Below, piece after piece: positions 42,268 through 53,065 of a DNA stretch of 64,000 bases (its first letter is position 1; each line of letters starts with the position of its first letter). Source of the DNA: Fulvia fulva (Eukaryota; Ascomycota; Dothideomycetes; Mycosphaerellales; Mycosphaerellaceae); contig NC_063022.1 in NCBI RefSeq assembly GCF_020509005.1, positions 2,542,001 to 2,606,000 on the forward strand. The letters are read 5' to 3'. The translations under genes were made by a program, and so were the position numbers. The notes under the pieces are model-generated. The model was not told the origin of the DNA. It did not search any database and worked only from the letters and a program-made list of their open reading frames with translations.

Positions 42268-44025
42268 ATGCTACGAGAAGCCATTGGCGCAGATGATCCT
42301 GACAAAGTCGCACAGGCAATTGCTCGAAGTGCCGATCTACATCACACAGATGCAGACGGCATGCAGCCCGTACACACAGCTGCGAAAGAAGGTTATCTAG
42401 AGGCACTAAAGACATTGCTCAGTCTCGGCGCAGACGTAGAAACAGAAGCCGTGAACGACAAAAGCAGTCGCCCATTGCATCTTGCGTGTGAGCACAAGAG
42501 GCCGCGGACCGCGAAGCATCTGATCGAGGTCGCCAAAGCTGACATACATGCACCGGACACAACAGGCAATAAACCTCTCAATAGGGCGGCCATAAAAGGC
42601 GACCTCCAGATCATCAAGCTTCTGCTAGCAGCCGGGGCGGACATTGAGTGGGTTGGTGTCTGGGGCTGGCATCCTCTACATCATGCGGCCGGCAATCTTC
42701 AGATTCTAGCTACACAGCTGTTGCTGCAACGAGGAGCAGATCTTGAAGCAGAAAACACGAACGGAGAGACAGCACTGCATATCGCGGCTGAATACGGAGC
42801 TGCTGCAATCATCGAATTACTGATCTCCAAGGGGGCACAACTTGACGCAATCAACCATACGGGCGATCAGCCATTGATCAAAGCAGTGTCAAAGGGGAAG
42901 ACTGTTGCGACAGACATTCTCTTGAAGAGAGGTGCCGACATCGAAGCTTTCGAAAGCAAAGGCGGAACTGCATCACTTGTTGCGGCTGAGAAGGGCACCC
43001 TGCCAGTCGCCGAGATCTTGCTGGCTCGAGGAGCTCGTCTCACAGCGATTGACAAGGAGAGCAACCAGCCTTTGCACTTGGCAGTAACATATGGACACTT
43101 ACAACTCGTGAAGCTCATGGTAGAGCACAACGCCGACATTGAAGCCAGAGGTGCGAGTGGGTAGCGACCTGCTCACCACGCAACACGCAACGGCCCGGTT
43201 GAGATACTCAAGTAACTCATCCAGCAAGGCGTCGGGCTTAATTACGGTGCCGACCAAGGCGATCAGCCGTTACATGTCGGCACCCGATGGAATCAGGACG
43301 CCATGGTCAAAGAACTGCCAACAGCAGGCGCAGACATCGAAGCTCGGGGAGAACACAACCAAACCGCACTACACATAGCAGCAGAGGTCTCCAACGAGAG
43401 CGTAGTGAGAGTACTCCTCGACCACAACGCAGACTACGACGCCTGGATGGGTAACGATACGCCCCTACATCGTGCAGCAATCGTCAACAAAGTCGATAAC
43501 GGGCGAGCTCTGATCAAGGCAGGCGTTCCTTGGGACCAGGAGAGTAAGCTAGGAGATCAGGCCATCCACCTCGCAGCTTTAAAAGCCCACAGCGCTTTCA
43601 TCGGCATGCTACTCGACCATGGAGCTGACATCTACGTGTACAACCGCGGAAGGGGCTCGTTCCCGTTACTCACAGCAGCAGCCTATGGCCAAACGGAATG
43701 TGTGAAATACATCTTGACCAAATCTCCAATCCTAGAACAGCGGACACTCAACGGCGACAATCCGCTGATCCTGGCATGCTGGAATCAGCATATTGATAAT
43801 GTGAAACTGCTGCTCAAAGCTGGCGCGGAGATTAATACGACGTCTGAAGCTGGGATATCACCTTTGCATTGCGCGGTATCGAAGAATAACCTGGAGATTA
43901 CGAGAGTTCTGGTCGAGAGTGGTGTCGATTTGACGCTGAATACGTATCAATGGAGACCGCTGGAGACTGCGGAGAATTTGAAGTTTGAGGAGATGGCTAA
44001 GATTTTACGGAATGCTGCGAAGTGA
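42268..44025 (+). pseudogene. Ankyrin-repeat protein gene with two nonsense codons
   Basis: One reading frame runs from the ATG at 42268 to TGA ending at 44025, broken only by TAG at 43162-43164 and TAA at 43213-43215. Both sides and the 46 codons between and after the stops are ankyrin consensus (for example GETALHIAAEYGAAAIIELLISKGA, RPAHHATRNGPVEIL, NQTALHIAAEVSNESVVRVLLDHNAD). About 15 repeats can be counted over 585 codons. Replacing T by C in each stop gives Gln at positions where ankyrin helices accept it. An intron over both stops fails on phase and would delete a repeat. Ankyrin proteins mediate protein binding; no effector domain is attached here. Next to HET genes, it may have belonged to a recognition gene set (inference). 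Confidence 0.82.
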
Positions 44026-44047
44026 AGTAGCTCTGTGTGCGATCTGG

Positions 44048-44746
44048 TTACACAGTGCGTTCTGCACCGCTCCTAATGCGGTGCCAGTCTCGCACAATCA
44101 AAGACACTTCTGAACGGCGTCTCCGTTCGCGCCGAGTCGGGTTCAATTTCTGGCGATGTCGATACAAGAAGCACAAAATCTGCTTTTCGATCAGTCCTCG
44201 AGACGACGCGATCTGTCGACATTCGCCGAATTGGTCAAGCCACGCGTGTGCCTCTGCGAGAGTTCCGTAACATTGCCCACGTCTCGATCCAGGCATCAGT
44301 ATACACCACTCCAGGCCTGCAGTATTCGGATTGCTGGATGAGCAGTACCAGATACCGACGGGATCGTATAGCTTGTACGTCCGATCGTTGAAGATGATTT
44401 CCAACTTGCGAATCTGGCGTAGATGATGTGCGTTCATCGCGCGAACTTTGTCACTCATGCTGTGGAGCGCTTCGATGGCGGGTTGTACTTGTTCGGGTAC
44501 GTGTGGTGGCGTCAAAGTGACTTGGAAGTGTGAATCGCTCCAGAAGTGGACACATGCTTCCTGGTGAAGTTTTCTGGTCTCGTTATGGATTTGGCGGGAG
44601 ACGAGCAGGAGATGGCTTTCGGGTAATTTGGCCGTGAGAAGAGGAATTGGTCCTGGGTCTGGTGAGAAGACGTCGTCGTAAATTTGGTTTCGTAGTTCTC
44701 CAGGCAGCTTCACCAGGGTGCCGAGCGATGAGGGTTGGGCGCTCAT
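44048..44746 (-). CDS. F-box/2EXR-like protein, short form
   Basis: The ATG at 44746 opens 232 residues beginning MSAQPSSLGTLVKLPGELRN. LPGELRNQIYDDVFSPDPGPIPLL is the opening of the same fungal F-box-like / 2EXR domain as in the 630-residue protein at 4.6-6.5 kb, then HLLLVSRQIHNETRKLHQ is its second helix. The C-terminal 40 residues are very basic (RRERRRRSEVS). The longer frame starts at a GTG (44887) and is not used. It overlaps nothing, and converges with the ankyrin pseudogene at only 22 bp. Function unknown. Confidence 0.75.
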   Translation of the reverse strand: MSAQPSSLGTLVKLPGELRNQIYDDVFSPDPGPIPLLTAKLPESHLLLVSRQIHNETRKLHQEACVHFWSDSHFQVTLTPPHVPEQVQPAIEALHSMSDKVRAMNAHHLRQIRKLEIIFNDRTYKLYDPVGIWYCSSSNPNTAGLEWCILMPGSRRGQCYGTLAEAHAWLDQFGECRQIASSRGLIEKQILCFLYRHRQKLNPTRRERRRRSEVSLIVRDWHRIRSGAERTV

Positions 44747-45009
44747 GTTCGTCACCAACAGTCTGTGGAACTTTGTGTCGGGGTGTGTCGCACATGCTTT
44801 TCGAAGCTTCGAAGAATGAGGGGAATGTACTGCTTGGTATGCCTGGTGGATCCAAAGCCGCCGCTCGCCCCACAGCTGTCCTAACACAGCCCTTGGATCG
44901 GTCAGCCTTGATAGCTTAGCCTTTGCTTATAGCGATAGCCCCGTCCCAGGCAAAGTCAGCTTCGTTGGTAATCGACTCTTTTCCATGCGCCTGGTGTCTT
45001 GCAGCACCG

Positions 45010-46974
45010 CTATACCAGCCGAAACTGTTGCAAAGGTAACGCTGCAGCTTCCTCTCGCTGAGCTGCCTGTTGTTCTTCATTAGCATCAGTACGTAGAATG
45101 AGACCATGCACGTAGGCTTCTCCCAGCATTTTCCATTGCACCTCGCCAGTAACGCCATTCTTCTTCGTCTTTCTCAGTAGGAAAGGCGTCCGTGCGCCAC
45201 GAAGTAGAACTACGCTATCTCCCGCCCTCACGGCAGAGTGACACATCCCGATGAAGTGACGATTCTTTGTGGTTATGAAGCGTCTACCATAGGCTGCTCG
45301 TTGGTGTGCGACCTCAAAGTGCAGCGCCTTCTGCAATTCTTCGTAGTCTAGCATATCGATGCCAACACTCCCGGTGCCGGTATGATCGAAATGCTGTCTG
45401 AGTTTCTTCCAAGGACGGTAGTAGTCGATGGCGTGCAAGGGTCCAGTCTTGCTATCAGATGCGATACCCGGGAATTGCTGGCCAGCTATGACAGTGAGCG
45501 CGAAGTGTGGTAGCATCTGGTCGCCAATGCCGAATGCTTTGCCTGCTTTGAGTGCAATATGCTCCCATTGGCGATAGCGTTGTTGCTAGAAGAACTCCAT
45601 AGTTGTGGACACGAGGTCCTTCGTGGCATGGAGCATCCGACCTTCGGCAAATCGTGCATGATCTGCAGCATTCACGCCGCCGGCTAGCTTGAAGTGATCC
45701 AGGCATGTGTCAGAAGTATGGTCGACAACATCGTAGACAACACCAGAGACCGTCAATGCATGCGGGTCATCGCTGACAAAGCATTCATCTGTTGTGGCGC
45801 CTGGCAGTATGGGCTGCCGTCTTTCCCATTGGTTAAGAAGCATGAACGGGGTTGCCCACGGATGGATCTCCCAGTCTGGAACCCACGAAGGTAAGCCACG
45901 AGTGTCACCCAAGGCGTCGTCCTGACATGCGGTGAGAAGGTCGAGCCCATCGTGGCCTGTTATCATTCGCTTTGCGAGGTCTGTGTATATCGTCCCAACA
46001 TCGAGATTGTAGCTAAGAATTAGGCCAATCTTGCTAGCATCTGCTGCAAGTCCAGCCAGCGCGAAGATCTTATCTCTCGCATCAGTGGCATAGCTGCTTC
46101 GTGCTTGACATAGTAGCCGAAGCAAGGTGATGGGATCAGTGGTCTCAGCGTGCACGCCACGTCGATAACTTTCCAGTAGCATAGTTCGGTTGGGATCAAC
46201 ACCGGTAATTCGAGTAAGAGAGTGTTGCATGATGTAGTCTGCCGCGCGGGCAAATGATGGCCAGTCGATCGCTTGGTCACCGTAGCGCACGATCGAGGTC
46301 CGCGACACTGCCACTTCTTGAATTATCCATGCTCGAGTGAACCAATGCTTCCAGAATAGATCATCCAGCAACTTCCACACACTGTCTTCCATGCCAGGTA
46401 AGTTTCGTGTCTCAAGGTGACTTCCTGTCATCGGGAACTGGCGAGCGCTGGGATGGTCATCTTGTTGAGCCTTTGACAGCTTCTCCAGTAGCTCAAATAC
46501 CTGCGCAGCATCTGATTCCACCTGCGCCATCCCGAGCCAGACGATAGTCTCCTCTGCAGCTTCGTAAATTTGCCGCATCATCTGCACCTGTTGCGCACGC
46601 TCGCTGTTGTTAGACTGATCGATGCATATAGCATCGATCCAAACATGCTGCTCCAAGCTTTCATCGCGGATATGTCGCAGCGCAGACCATAGATTGTGGC
46701 CAATCTCCAATGTCGATCTGCCACAGTCTACAGTATGATGAGGCTTGTCGGGGCGCCACGTGTATGATAGAGCTTTGAAAGAGGTATCAGCACGCAGAGT
46801 ACAGGGCACGATCTCAAATGTGACGGGATCATCACTGCCCCGTGGCGCCAGGCGTACCAGCCTGATGCTATCAGTATCAGTGAGAGCGGCATACTGATAC
46901 GCCGGCAGCCCTGGTTTGTGGTCGTTCAGCGGCGTCGTGGCTTCTGCTGCTGGTACTTCTTCGTCCGGCCGCAA
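45010..46974 (-). pseudogene. HET-domain protein gene with one nonsense codon
   Basis: The frame begins with a TTG at 46974 with an in-frame TAG just upstream, so the first exon is unresolved. HET motifs are complete: FKALSYTWRP, VWIDAICIDQSNNSERAQQV, EETIVWLGMA, and the WFTRAWIIQEVAVS box; then DARDKIFALAGL and LPSWVPDW. At 45588-45586 a TAG interrupts. The same frame continues 192 codons more with QQRYRQWEHIAL and the typical HET-protein C-terminus (GRRFITTKNRHFIGM, AGDSVVLLRGARTPFLLRK, GEAYVHGL). TAG followed by CAA-CAA suggests CAG was the original codon. HET proteins trigger incompatibility reactions; this allele would be truncated by 192 residues, though its HET domain is intact. Confidence 0.85.
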
Positions 46975-47598
46975 CTTGTGGTCAGCACTGAAGGCCTAGA
47001 AGCGAGTATAAGTTGCCAGGACAGTGCATTCTATTGGGATGAGCCTACGGTGCGCTTTCCCATGCCTCTTCTGGAGCCGAGCAAGAGGTGATTCGCGTCC
47101 GCCAGACCATCTCGCATGACCTGGTACGGTTTCGAGGATGCCCAGGATGCCCGCACGTTCCATAGAGGCTCCGGGAGCGTTCTGGGCAGACCAGGTGCCA
47201 TTCTGCGATGTCAGTGGAGTCGGCGGTGGCAGTACAACGAAGACATCGTGCCAGCTCCGTTAGCATGGTAGCAGAACGCGAAGGAGCGAAGTGCGGCTGA
47301 GGTGGACCAAGCGACTACGGCTGGGGCTGGAACACGCGGTTAGGACACTCATACTCGCTATTTTCGTTGTATACACCATTCACATGATGAAGAGACAGCG
47401 CATGACCGTCGACGTGGATGAAATGCTGATGGACGATGGTGAAAGTCGTAGGAGGCAGCGTTGGAGGAAAGACCATCGGAGAAAAGCCGGCTCGCGTTGC
47501 AATGGCAACCGCCTCGAAAACACTTCCCGAAATTCACATGTTCACGACTTCACCATCACGATCATTGGGGTCGAAGTCTTCACTGCAGTATAGATACG
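46975..47598. other. Divergent intergenic region between HET and SprT-like genes
   Basis: Should contain the unseen 5' exon of the HET gene and the promoter of the SprT-like gene. The small frame at 47045-47266 (minus) cannot be spliced in phase to the HET frame with a good donor. Confidence 0.4.
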
Positions 47599-49524
47599 AT
47601 GGCAAGAGTCCGAAGAGAGCCGGTAGCCACAGCTGTATGCTCTGAGGCGTCCAAAGAGCGACAGAGCATCACAGAGGACAATGGAGAGGACAGCGACGGA
47701 CCGAGCATCACTACCGGACGACGACAGCGGGCACGACGTGTGATATCTGATGAATCAAGTGCTGAAGATCCAGGCCTTCCACGCAAGACCGTGAGCAAGT
47801 CTCCCGTGCTGCAGCCAAAGCCTCGTGTACGCTTGGCGCCACTGCAATCACTTTCGAGCGCCAGCTCTTTGACCATCCAAGACGATCGTGAGGAGAAAGG
47901 AAGCCGGACACGACAGAGACCGAATGGTGTTGGTAACATCAACTCGAAAGGGCTTTCATCTCGACCGAAAGTTGTAGAGCAATCGTTGCCAGTGCCAACA
48001 CCGCTTGAGCATGATGCAGAGGAGACCGATGTCGAGGAAAGCATATGGTGTGGCTCTAATCACGAGTCTGAAAGCTCGTCTGACGATGAGCTGCCGAGCC
48101 CACGGAAGTGGTTCGTACCCCCAGCGCGAGATATAGACCGAACGTCCAAGCCTTCATCAGAGCGGCCCTTGCCGAATTTGTCGAAGCAATTCGAGGCATT
48201 GAGCATGTTCGACGATGAGGACAACGCCGCACCTACCAAGAAAGCATCGAAAACTAGAAGGAAGAGGACTTTCGATTCCTCGGACAAGGAGAACGATCAT
48301 GCCGCCACCGGGCTTTCGCCGCCACGTCTGTTCAGGCCTACCAAGAATGACCCCATCGCGAGACCGTCAACGCCTCCACCGCCGCCAGCATCTCCCTCGA
48401 AGTTGAAGTCGCCTTCCAAAAGGATCGGAGCGCCCATCCCAGCACCACCCTTCCGGCCAAGCCTGGATGCATTCTGGACAGCGGACACAGTGAATGACTG
48501 GAACGATCAATACTCGCCACAGAAGACACTGAAGTCTCCTCGGAAGCTCAAATTCCAACCTAACGATGAGCCTGCATCGCCAACGACATCACCTGGGAAG
48601 CGAAACAGTCCAACGAAGCGAACCAAGGCAGAGCTCGACATGCGCAAAGACTTCGAAGCACGAAAACATGCCCTAGCAGAATCCTTCCTCGCGGAACTTG
48701 ACCAGACCATGACATCCGGTCAGGTCGCAGAACTCTCCAAATCTACAGGCGGTGTCCAACTAGTCTGGTCGAAAACCCTTAATTCCACGGCCGGCCGAGC
48801 CAACTGGCGCCGCGAATCGACCAAAAGCAAGTCTCGCGACGGCACAGTCACCACAACCCACAAACACCATGCCTCAATCGAGCTTGCCTCAAAGGTCATT
48901 GACGACGAAGATCGCCTACTGAACGTCATAGCCCACGAGTTCTGCCACTTAGCAAACTTCATGGTCTCCGGCATCAAAGACCAACCTCATGGCGCGAGCT
49001 TCAAGCAATGGGGCAAGAAGTGCACTCAAGCCTTCGGTGATCGGGGCGTCGAAGTCACCACGAAGCACACCTATGAGATTGAATACAAGTACATCTGGCA
49101 ATGCGCCGATGAACTTTGTGCAATGGAATTCAAGCGGCATTCCAAGAGTATCGACCCGAGCAGACATAGGTGTGGGAAGTGTAAGGCGGAGTTGGTACAA
49201 ATTAAGCCTGTGCCTCGAAAAGCTGCTGCTGGAAAGGGTAGCAATTCTGGAACACCAACGTTACCTGGTGGAAAGACTCCTACTGCACCGGTGACGGGGT
49301 ATGCGGCGTTCGTGAAGGAGCATTTTGCGAGTATCAAGAAGGGCATGCCGCCTGGGACACTGCATAAGGAGGTCATGCAAGCGCTGGGGGAGAAGTATCG
49401 TGCTGAGAAGGCGGCGAGGGAAGGCAAGAACGATTTTGGAACTCTTGCTGATGCGATTGCGAAGGATCTTGAGGCTGTGAAGTTGGGTGGCGGGAAGAAA
49501 GAGGAGATTATAGAGATAGATTGA
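47599..49524 (+). CDS. SprT-like zinc metalloprotease with HMG-like C-terminus (GCNA/ACRC-like)
   Basis: Members of this group degrade DNA-protein crosslinks. From the ATG at 47599 the protein has 641 residues. Residues 1-340 are disordered, Ser/Pro/Lys-rich and acidic in patches, with several SP/TP-K sites. The SprT domain starts near residue 350 (RKHALAESFLAELDQTM). The active site is HEFCH (446-450), with a further His downstream (HGASFKQWG). The zinc ribbon follows: WQCADELC and RHRCGKCKAELV. An HMG-box-like helix pair (YAAFVKEHF...GTLHKEVMQALGEKYR) lies at about 565-620. This order, IDR-SprT-zinc ribbon-HMG, is that of GCNA. An extension upstream of the ATG is out of character and was left out. 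Confidence 0.9.
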   Translation: MARVRREPVATAVCSEASKERQSITEDNGEDSDGPSITTGRRQRARRVISDESSAEDPGLPRKTVSKSPVLQPKPRVRLAPLQSLSSASSLTIQDDREEKGSRTRQRPNGVGNINSKGLSSRPKVVEQSLPVPTPLEHDAEETDVEESIWCGSNHESESSSDDELPSPRKWFVPPARDIDRTSKPSSERPLPNLSKQFEALSMFDDEDNAAPTKKASKTRRKRTFDSSDKENDHAATGLSPPRLFRPTKNDPIARPSTPPPPPASPSKLKSPSKRIGAPIPAPPFRPSLDAFWTADTVNDWNDQYSPQKTLKSPRKLKFQPNDEPASPTTSPGKRNSPTKRTKAELDMRKDFEARKHALAESFLAELDQTMTSGQVAELSKSTGGVQLVWSKTLNSTAGRANWRRESTKSKSRDGTVTTTHKHHASIELASKVIDDEDRLLNVIAHEFCHLANFMVSGIKDQPHGASFKQWGKKCTQAFGDRGVEVTTKHTYEIEYKYIWQCADELCAMEFKRHSKSIDPSRHRCGKCKAELVQIKPVPRKAAAGKGSNSGTPTLPGGKTPTAPVTGYAAFVKEHFASIKKGMPPGTLHKEVMQALGEKYRAEKAAREGKNDFGTLADAIAKDLEAVKLGGGKKEEIIEID

Positions 49525-50242
49525 GGTAGTCTGTTACCTGGAGCGAGCCGAACGCTGTACAGTATATCCATGACTTTCCTTTTGATGTGCTTACTACATC
49601 TTGCACAACCCATTGCCGCTCAATAAAGCCCTATGAGGACTTCGTCCTCCGACGTTCCGGACCATGGTCGCCAAGCGCTCCAGGGCTTCGTTCGACAGGC
49701 CCCGACGGAGAGATGCCGACCGACGATATGCCAACAAGGGCTGTGCGGTAAACAACGGCCTTACCACCTTTCTTTTGCACACTTCACCTCAAGTGCGGCC
49801 ATCCAATTATGCGGTTTCACACCGGGCGACAACGACGTGTTCACACACCCTAGAACCACTCTGCAGGCGCACAGATGAGGCATAAAGGCATTGTACCTAG
49901 ATGATCCCACCAGCATCCGAGACATCCCAAGCCGCCAGAAAAATTCTCGAGCACTTCTGGAACTTCAGATCGTTTGCCATTGGGATTGATTTAGATCGTA
50001 TCTAGGGTGGTGATGTGCTTCTATGTGCCTGCAGCGATGATTACTGTCGAGCCAAGGCGACAGTCTTGCAATGAATGTCGTATTCGCCGTTACTAGCCGT
50101 CTACGTTAGCAAATCGAAACTCATATTGTGCGATGGTTTCAACTGCCGTGGCGCTCCGGTGTTGGGAGGAAGATTCAGATATGTTCAGAGCCAACCGATC
50201 GTCTGTGGGTTGTGATTGTTGCAGTGGAGTGTTGCATCGAAA
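49525..50242. other. Intergenic region upstream of the MFS transporter gene
   Basis: 3' UTR of the SprT-like gene and promoter of the transporter gene. No supported gene. Confidence 0.5.
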
Positions 50243-51925
50243 ATGTATCGAATTTCGACAGACTCGTCACCAAACATGAGATCCAATCCAGATCTCGAAG
50301 ATGAGCGCAAGGCTCAGCCTGCTTTCGCAATCAAAGAGTGCTACAGCGACTCCACCCTCGGAAACGCTCTCGACTTCTCCACACCTCGACATCCAAATCT
50401 ATCAAGATCCCACTCCACGTTGGCATCAACACTCAACGCCACACGACCCGTCGAAATTCCAGAACCGGTGCTCCAGGCCCTCGAGACCCGGCAGCTGGAC
50501 ATCGATCACCATGGCGTAGTAAGCTGGCGTGATGACAGCATAACGCATCCTCGCCACTGGCCCATGCCACGAAAGCTGTACGACACAGCCATCATCTGTA
50601 TACTGGAGTTCCTCACGACGCTGATCAGCAACACCGGATCTTCAGCCGCCAGGTACGCCAGTAAGGACGTTGGTGTTGAAACAGAACTCTCCATCTTCTG
50701 CTTCGTGACGCTCTATCTTCTGGGACAATCCGTAGGAGGCCTGATCTTCCCGCCCATAGCAGAGACATTCGGTGGAAGGACGATCTATGTTGCAGCCACC
50801 GGTGCTTTCGCAATATCATGTATGCTAATGGGTGCGAGTCCGACGTTGCCGGCCGTGATTATCGGCCGAACTTTGTCTGGTGTTTTCTCTGCGCTTCCCA
50901 CTATAGTGGCGGTGGGCAGCATAGAAAATATGTGGAACTCCAAAGGTCGAATATGGGTCATTCAGATCTGGGTCGTGGTTGCGATATTTGCTCTGGCACT
51001 AGGTCCACCGATAGCGGTATATATTAGCGAGACCACCGCCGGGTGGAGGTGGATCTATGCTGGCGCCGCCATTTGTATGGGGATCATGACGGTATCTTGC
51101 TTCTTCATGAAAGAGAGCAGACCTGCTCTGGTCCTGCGTCAGCATGTGCGCGCCATTGAGAAGGAGACCGGGTATGATGGGCTGTCGCTGGATGAGGAGT
51201 TTGGCCTACCGACGATGAGGGAGTTCGCGAGAACCAACCTGATCCTGCCGGTGAAGCTGTGGTTCACCGAACTTTTGGTCTTCCTTGTAGCGCTCATGGC
51301 CGCTGTGAGCTTTGGTTTCATCTACCTCTTCGCAGAAGCATTGCACGTGGTGTATCATTCTGGCTTCGGCATGGACGAGAAGAGCAGCTCTCTGACTTTT
51401 CTTGCGATCGGAGTCGGAGTCTGGTTCACCTTCATCCCGCGACTGTACGACGTACACATTACGAACGTCGAAGCAAGGAGAAAGCAGCCTTTGGAGCCGG
51501 AGGCCAAACTTCTCGGCTACTATATTGCGGCTCCGGTGCTGGCCGTTGGACTCTGGTGGTTTGCCTGCACCGTGCCGCCTCTGGTTCCAGATCTTAGCAT
51601 CTGGGTATCCATGTGTGCATTGGTACTGGTTGGGTATGGCATCGTCGAGTTCGACAGCGTTCTCTGCGCGTACCTCACCGATACGTACACGTCGTACGCC
51701 GAATCGGCAAATGCTCCAGTGGCCTTTCTGCGAGCGGTCCTGAGCGGTGTCTTCCCATTGTTCGCGCCCAAGATGTTCAAGGGCTTGGGTGCGAATAATG
51801 CTCTCTTCTTGCTGGCAGCAATCGCAACGGCCTTTTGTGGTATTGCTATCCTGTTCAAATTCTACGCCAAGAGCATCCGAGAGCGGTCTCCGTTCGCGCA
51901 GAAGACTGCCATGACTGCGATTTAG
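50243..51925 (+). CDS. Major facilitator superfamily transporter (drug:H+ antiporter-like)
   Basis: 560 residues from the ATG at 50243 (an upstream TTG is ignored). A long cytosolic N-terminus of about 115 residues precedes 12 membrane helices. YASKDVGVETELSIFCFVTLYLLGQ and GLIFPPIAETFGGRTIYV are the MFS motif A region between helices 2 and 3. LSGVFSALPTIVAVGSIENMW and PPIAVYISETTAGWRWIY correspond to the helix 4-6 region of the DHA1 family. A central loop with KESRPALVLRQ separates the halves. The second half has PRLYDVHITNVEARR and AFLRAVLSGVFPLFAPKMF, both typical of fungal DHA1 members. Likely plasma membrane efflux of small organic compounds; substrate unknown. No secondary-metabolite cluster surrounds it. 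Confidence 0.92.
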   Translation: MYRISTDSSPNMRSNPDLEDERKAQPAFAIKECYSDSTLGNALDFSTPRHPNLSRSHSTLASTLNATRPVEIPEPVLQALETRQLDIDHHGVVSWRDDSITHPRHWPMPRKLYDTAIICILEFLTTLISNTGSSAARYASKDVGVETELSIFCFVTLYLLGQSVGGLIFPPIAETFGGRTIYVAATGAFAISCMLMGASPTLPAVIIGRTLSGVFSALPTIVAVGSIENMWNSKGRIWVIQIWVVVAIFALALGPPIAVYISETTAGWRWIYAGAAICMGIMTVSCFFMKESRPALVLRQHVRAIEKETGYDGLSLDEEFGLPTMREFARTNLILPVKLWFTELLVFLVALMAAVSFGFIYLFAEALHVVYHSGFGMDEKSSSLTFLAIGVGVWFTFIPRLYDVHITNVEARRKQPLEPEAKLLGYYIAAPVLAVGLWWFACTVPPLVPDLSIWVSMCALVLVGYGIVEFDSVLCAYLTDTYTSYAESANAPVAFLRAVLSGVFPLFAPKMFKGLGANNALFLLAAIATAFCGIAILFKFYAKSIRERSPFAQKTAMTAI

Positions 51926-52294
51926 AAGCACTCGAAGCAGCAGGACTGCTGAGACAGTGTTTCAGACAGCGTGCAAGAAGCACGATAGCCACAGACCAGA
52001 AGCCCAGGGAACTGAGGAAAAGCCTAAAAGTGTTTTGAATGTAGCGTAGCGTAACGAAGCAATGTGAATGGACCAGCGGTATCTTGTGTTTCCAGTCGGC
52101 TTGTCCTGCACCCTCGACACCACTGTATGTCTGGCGTGTGCCGTTTTCGGGTTGATACGTCCGCCGTGCTATGGCCCTGCGCCGACGTCCGCTGCGCATG
52201 TGTTTCAATACTTCGCGTTGTTCATCGTCGGCTTCGTCTCGTTCATGATATGTCATCTGTCATGATTCCATGGCGTTGCGAATGTCACAGTTCT
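51926..52294. other. Intergenic region between converging MFS and VPS51 genes
   Basis: 3' UTRs expected. No supported gene. Confidence 0.5.
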
Positions 52295-53065
52295 TCAACC
52301 AGCGGCCTCTCGCCCCATAACCTCCTCGCACGCTCTCCTAACATCTTCCACCCCATTCACACCCTTCCATTTCTCCAAACATCCCTCGACCTTCTCCCAC
52401 TCCAGCCTCGCCTCCTTCTCCCTTCCACTCTCCCTCATCTTCCCCAACCTCTCCGGCGCATTCAGAACCCACCTCACCAACATCCTTTTCACACTCTTCC
52501 CTCCCCCACTCCCCCCACTCCCATCCCTCAGCTCCTTCTGCAACTCGGCAGCCGTCTCCGCAATGTGCCCCACCGCCGCCCCCAACGTCCCCGTCCCCGG
52601 CATCATAGGATCCATCCTCTCCCTCATAACCCGAATCGTATCCGTAGCCTTGATAAACTTGCTATAATTATCATACACCAAAGCCTTCTTCTCGCCATCA
52701 AGACTCCTTATGTCACTGACTAACCCCGCCTCAACGCGTAGAACTCCCTCGAGGCCTTCGCGCGCGAGGAGGGATTGAACATATTCGTCTGGGGAGAAGT
52801 TGAGCTTGTCAAGCTCGGAGTCTTGGTCAGGGTCTAGGGTGGGAGTGGCATTTTCGGCGATCGAGGTGGAGGAAGCGTTGGTTTGGAGGTTGTAGTAGTC
52901 GCGGAGGGCGGTGCGGTTGCGGCGGAGTGAGCCGCGTTCGACGGCGGGCGGTGCGAGTTTGCTGCTAGCGCTGGTCACTGTTACATCGGTGGAGGCTGAG
53001 CCGCGACGAGAGGATAAGGAGAGGGAGGGTCGTGGCGAGGCTCGGGGTGACGCTATTGTTGACAT
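52295..53065 (-). CDS. VPS51: Vps51 subunit of the GARP/EARP tethering complex
   Basis: Vps51 links the GARP complex to SNAREs for endosome-to-Golgi retrieval. The ATG at 53065 gives 256 residues. The first 60 are Ser/Arg-rich. The conserved Vps51 N-terminal motif is RNRTALRDYYNLQ, then LNFSPDEYVQSLLAREGLEGVLRVEAGL, SDIRSLDGEKKALVYDNYSKFIKATDTIRVMRERM. These helices form the coiled coil shared with COG1/exocyst subunits. The C-terminal third is a Gly/Ser linker plus a helix (RMLVRWVLNAPERLGKM). Length fits the short fungal forms. The upstream extension of the frame to 53200 is unlikely. Confidence 0.9.
   Translation of the reverse strand: MSTIASPRASPRPSLSLSSRRGSASTDVTVTSASSKLAPPAVERGSLRRNRTALRDYYNLQTNASSTSIAENATPTLDPDQDSELDKLNFSPDEYVQSLLAREGLEGVLRVEAGLVSDIRSLDGEKKALVYDNYSKFIKATDTIRVMRERMDPMMPGTGTLGAAVGHIAETAAELQKELRDGSGGSGGGKSVKRMLVRWVLNAPERLGKMRESGREKEARLEWEKVEGCLEKWKGVNGVEDVRRACEEVMGREAAG

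Noticed and set aside
43162..43229. An intron that would remove both stops in the ankyrin gene
   Set aside because: The only GT/AG pair changes the reading frame and would delete part of a well-formed ankyrin repeat. Two nonsense mutations explain the data better.
47045..47266. A first exon for the HET gene at 45-47 kb
   Set aside because: The only nearby donor is weak and the phase does not match the HET frame.
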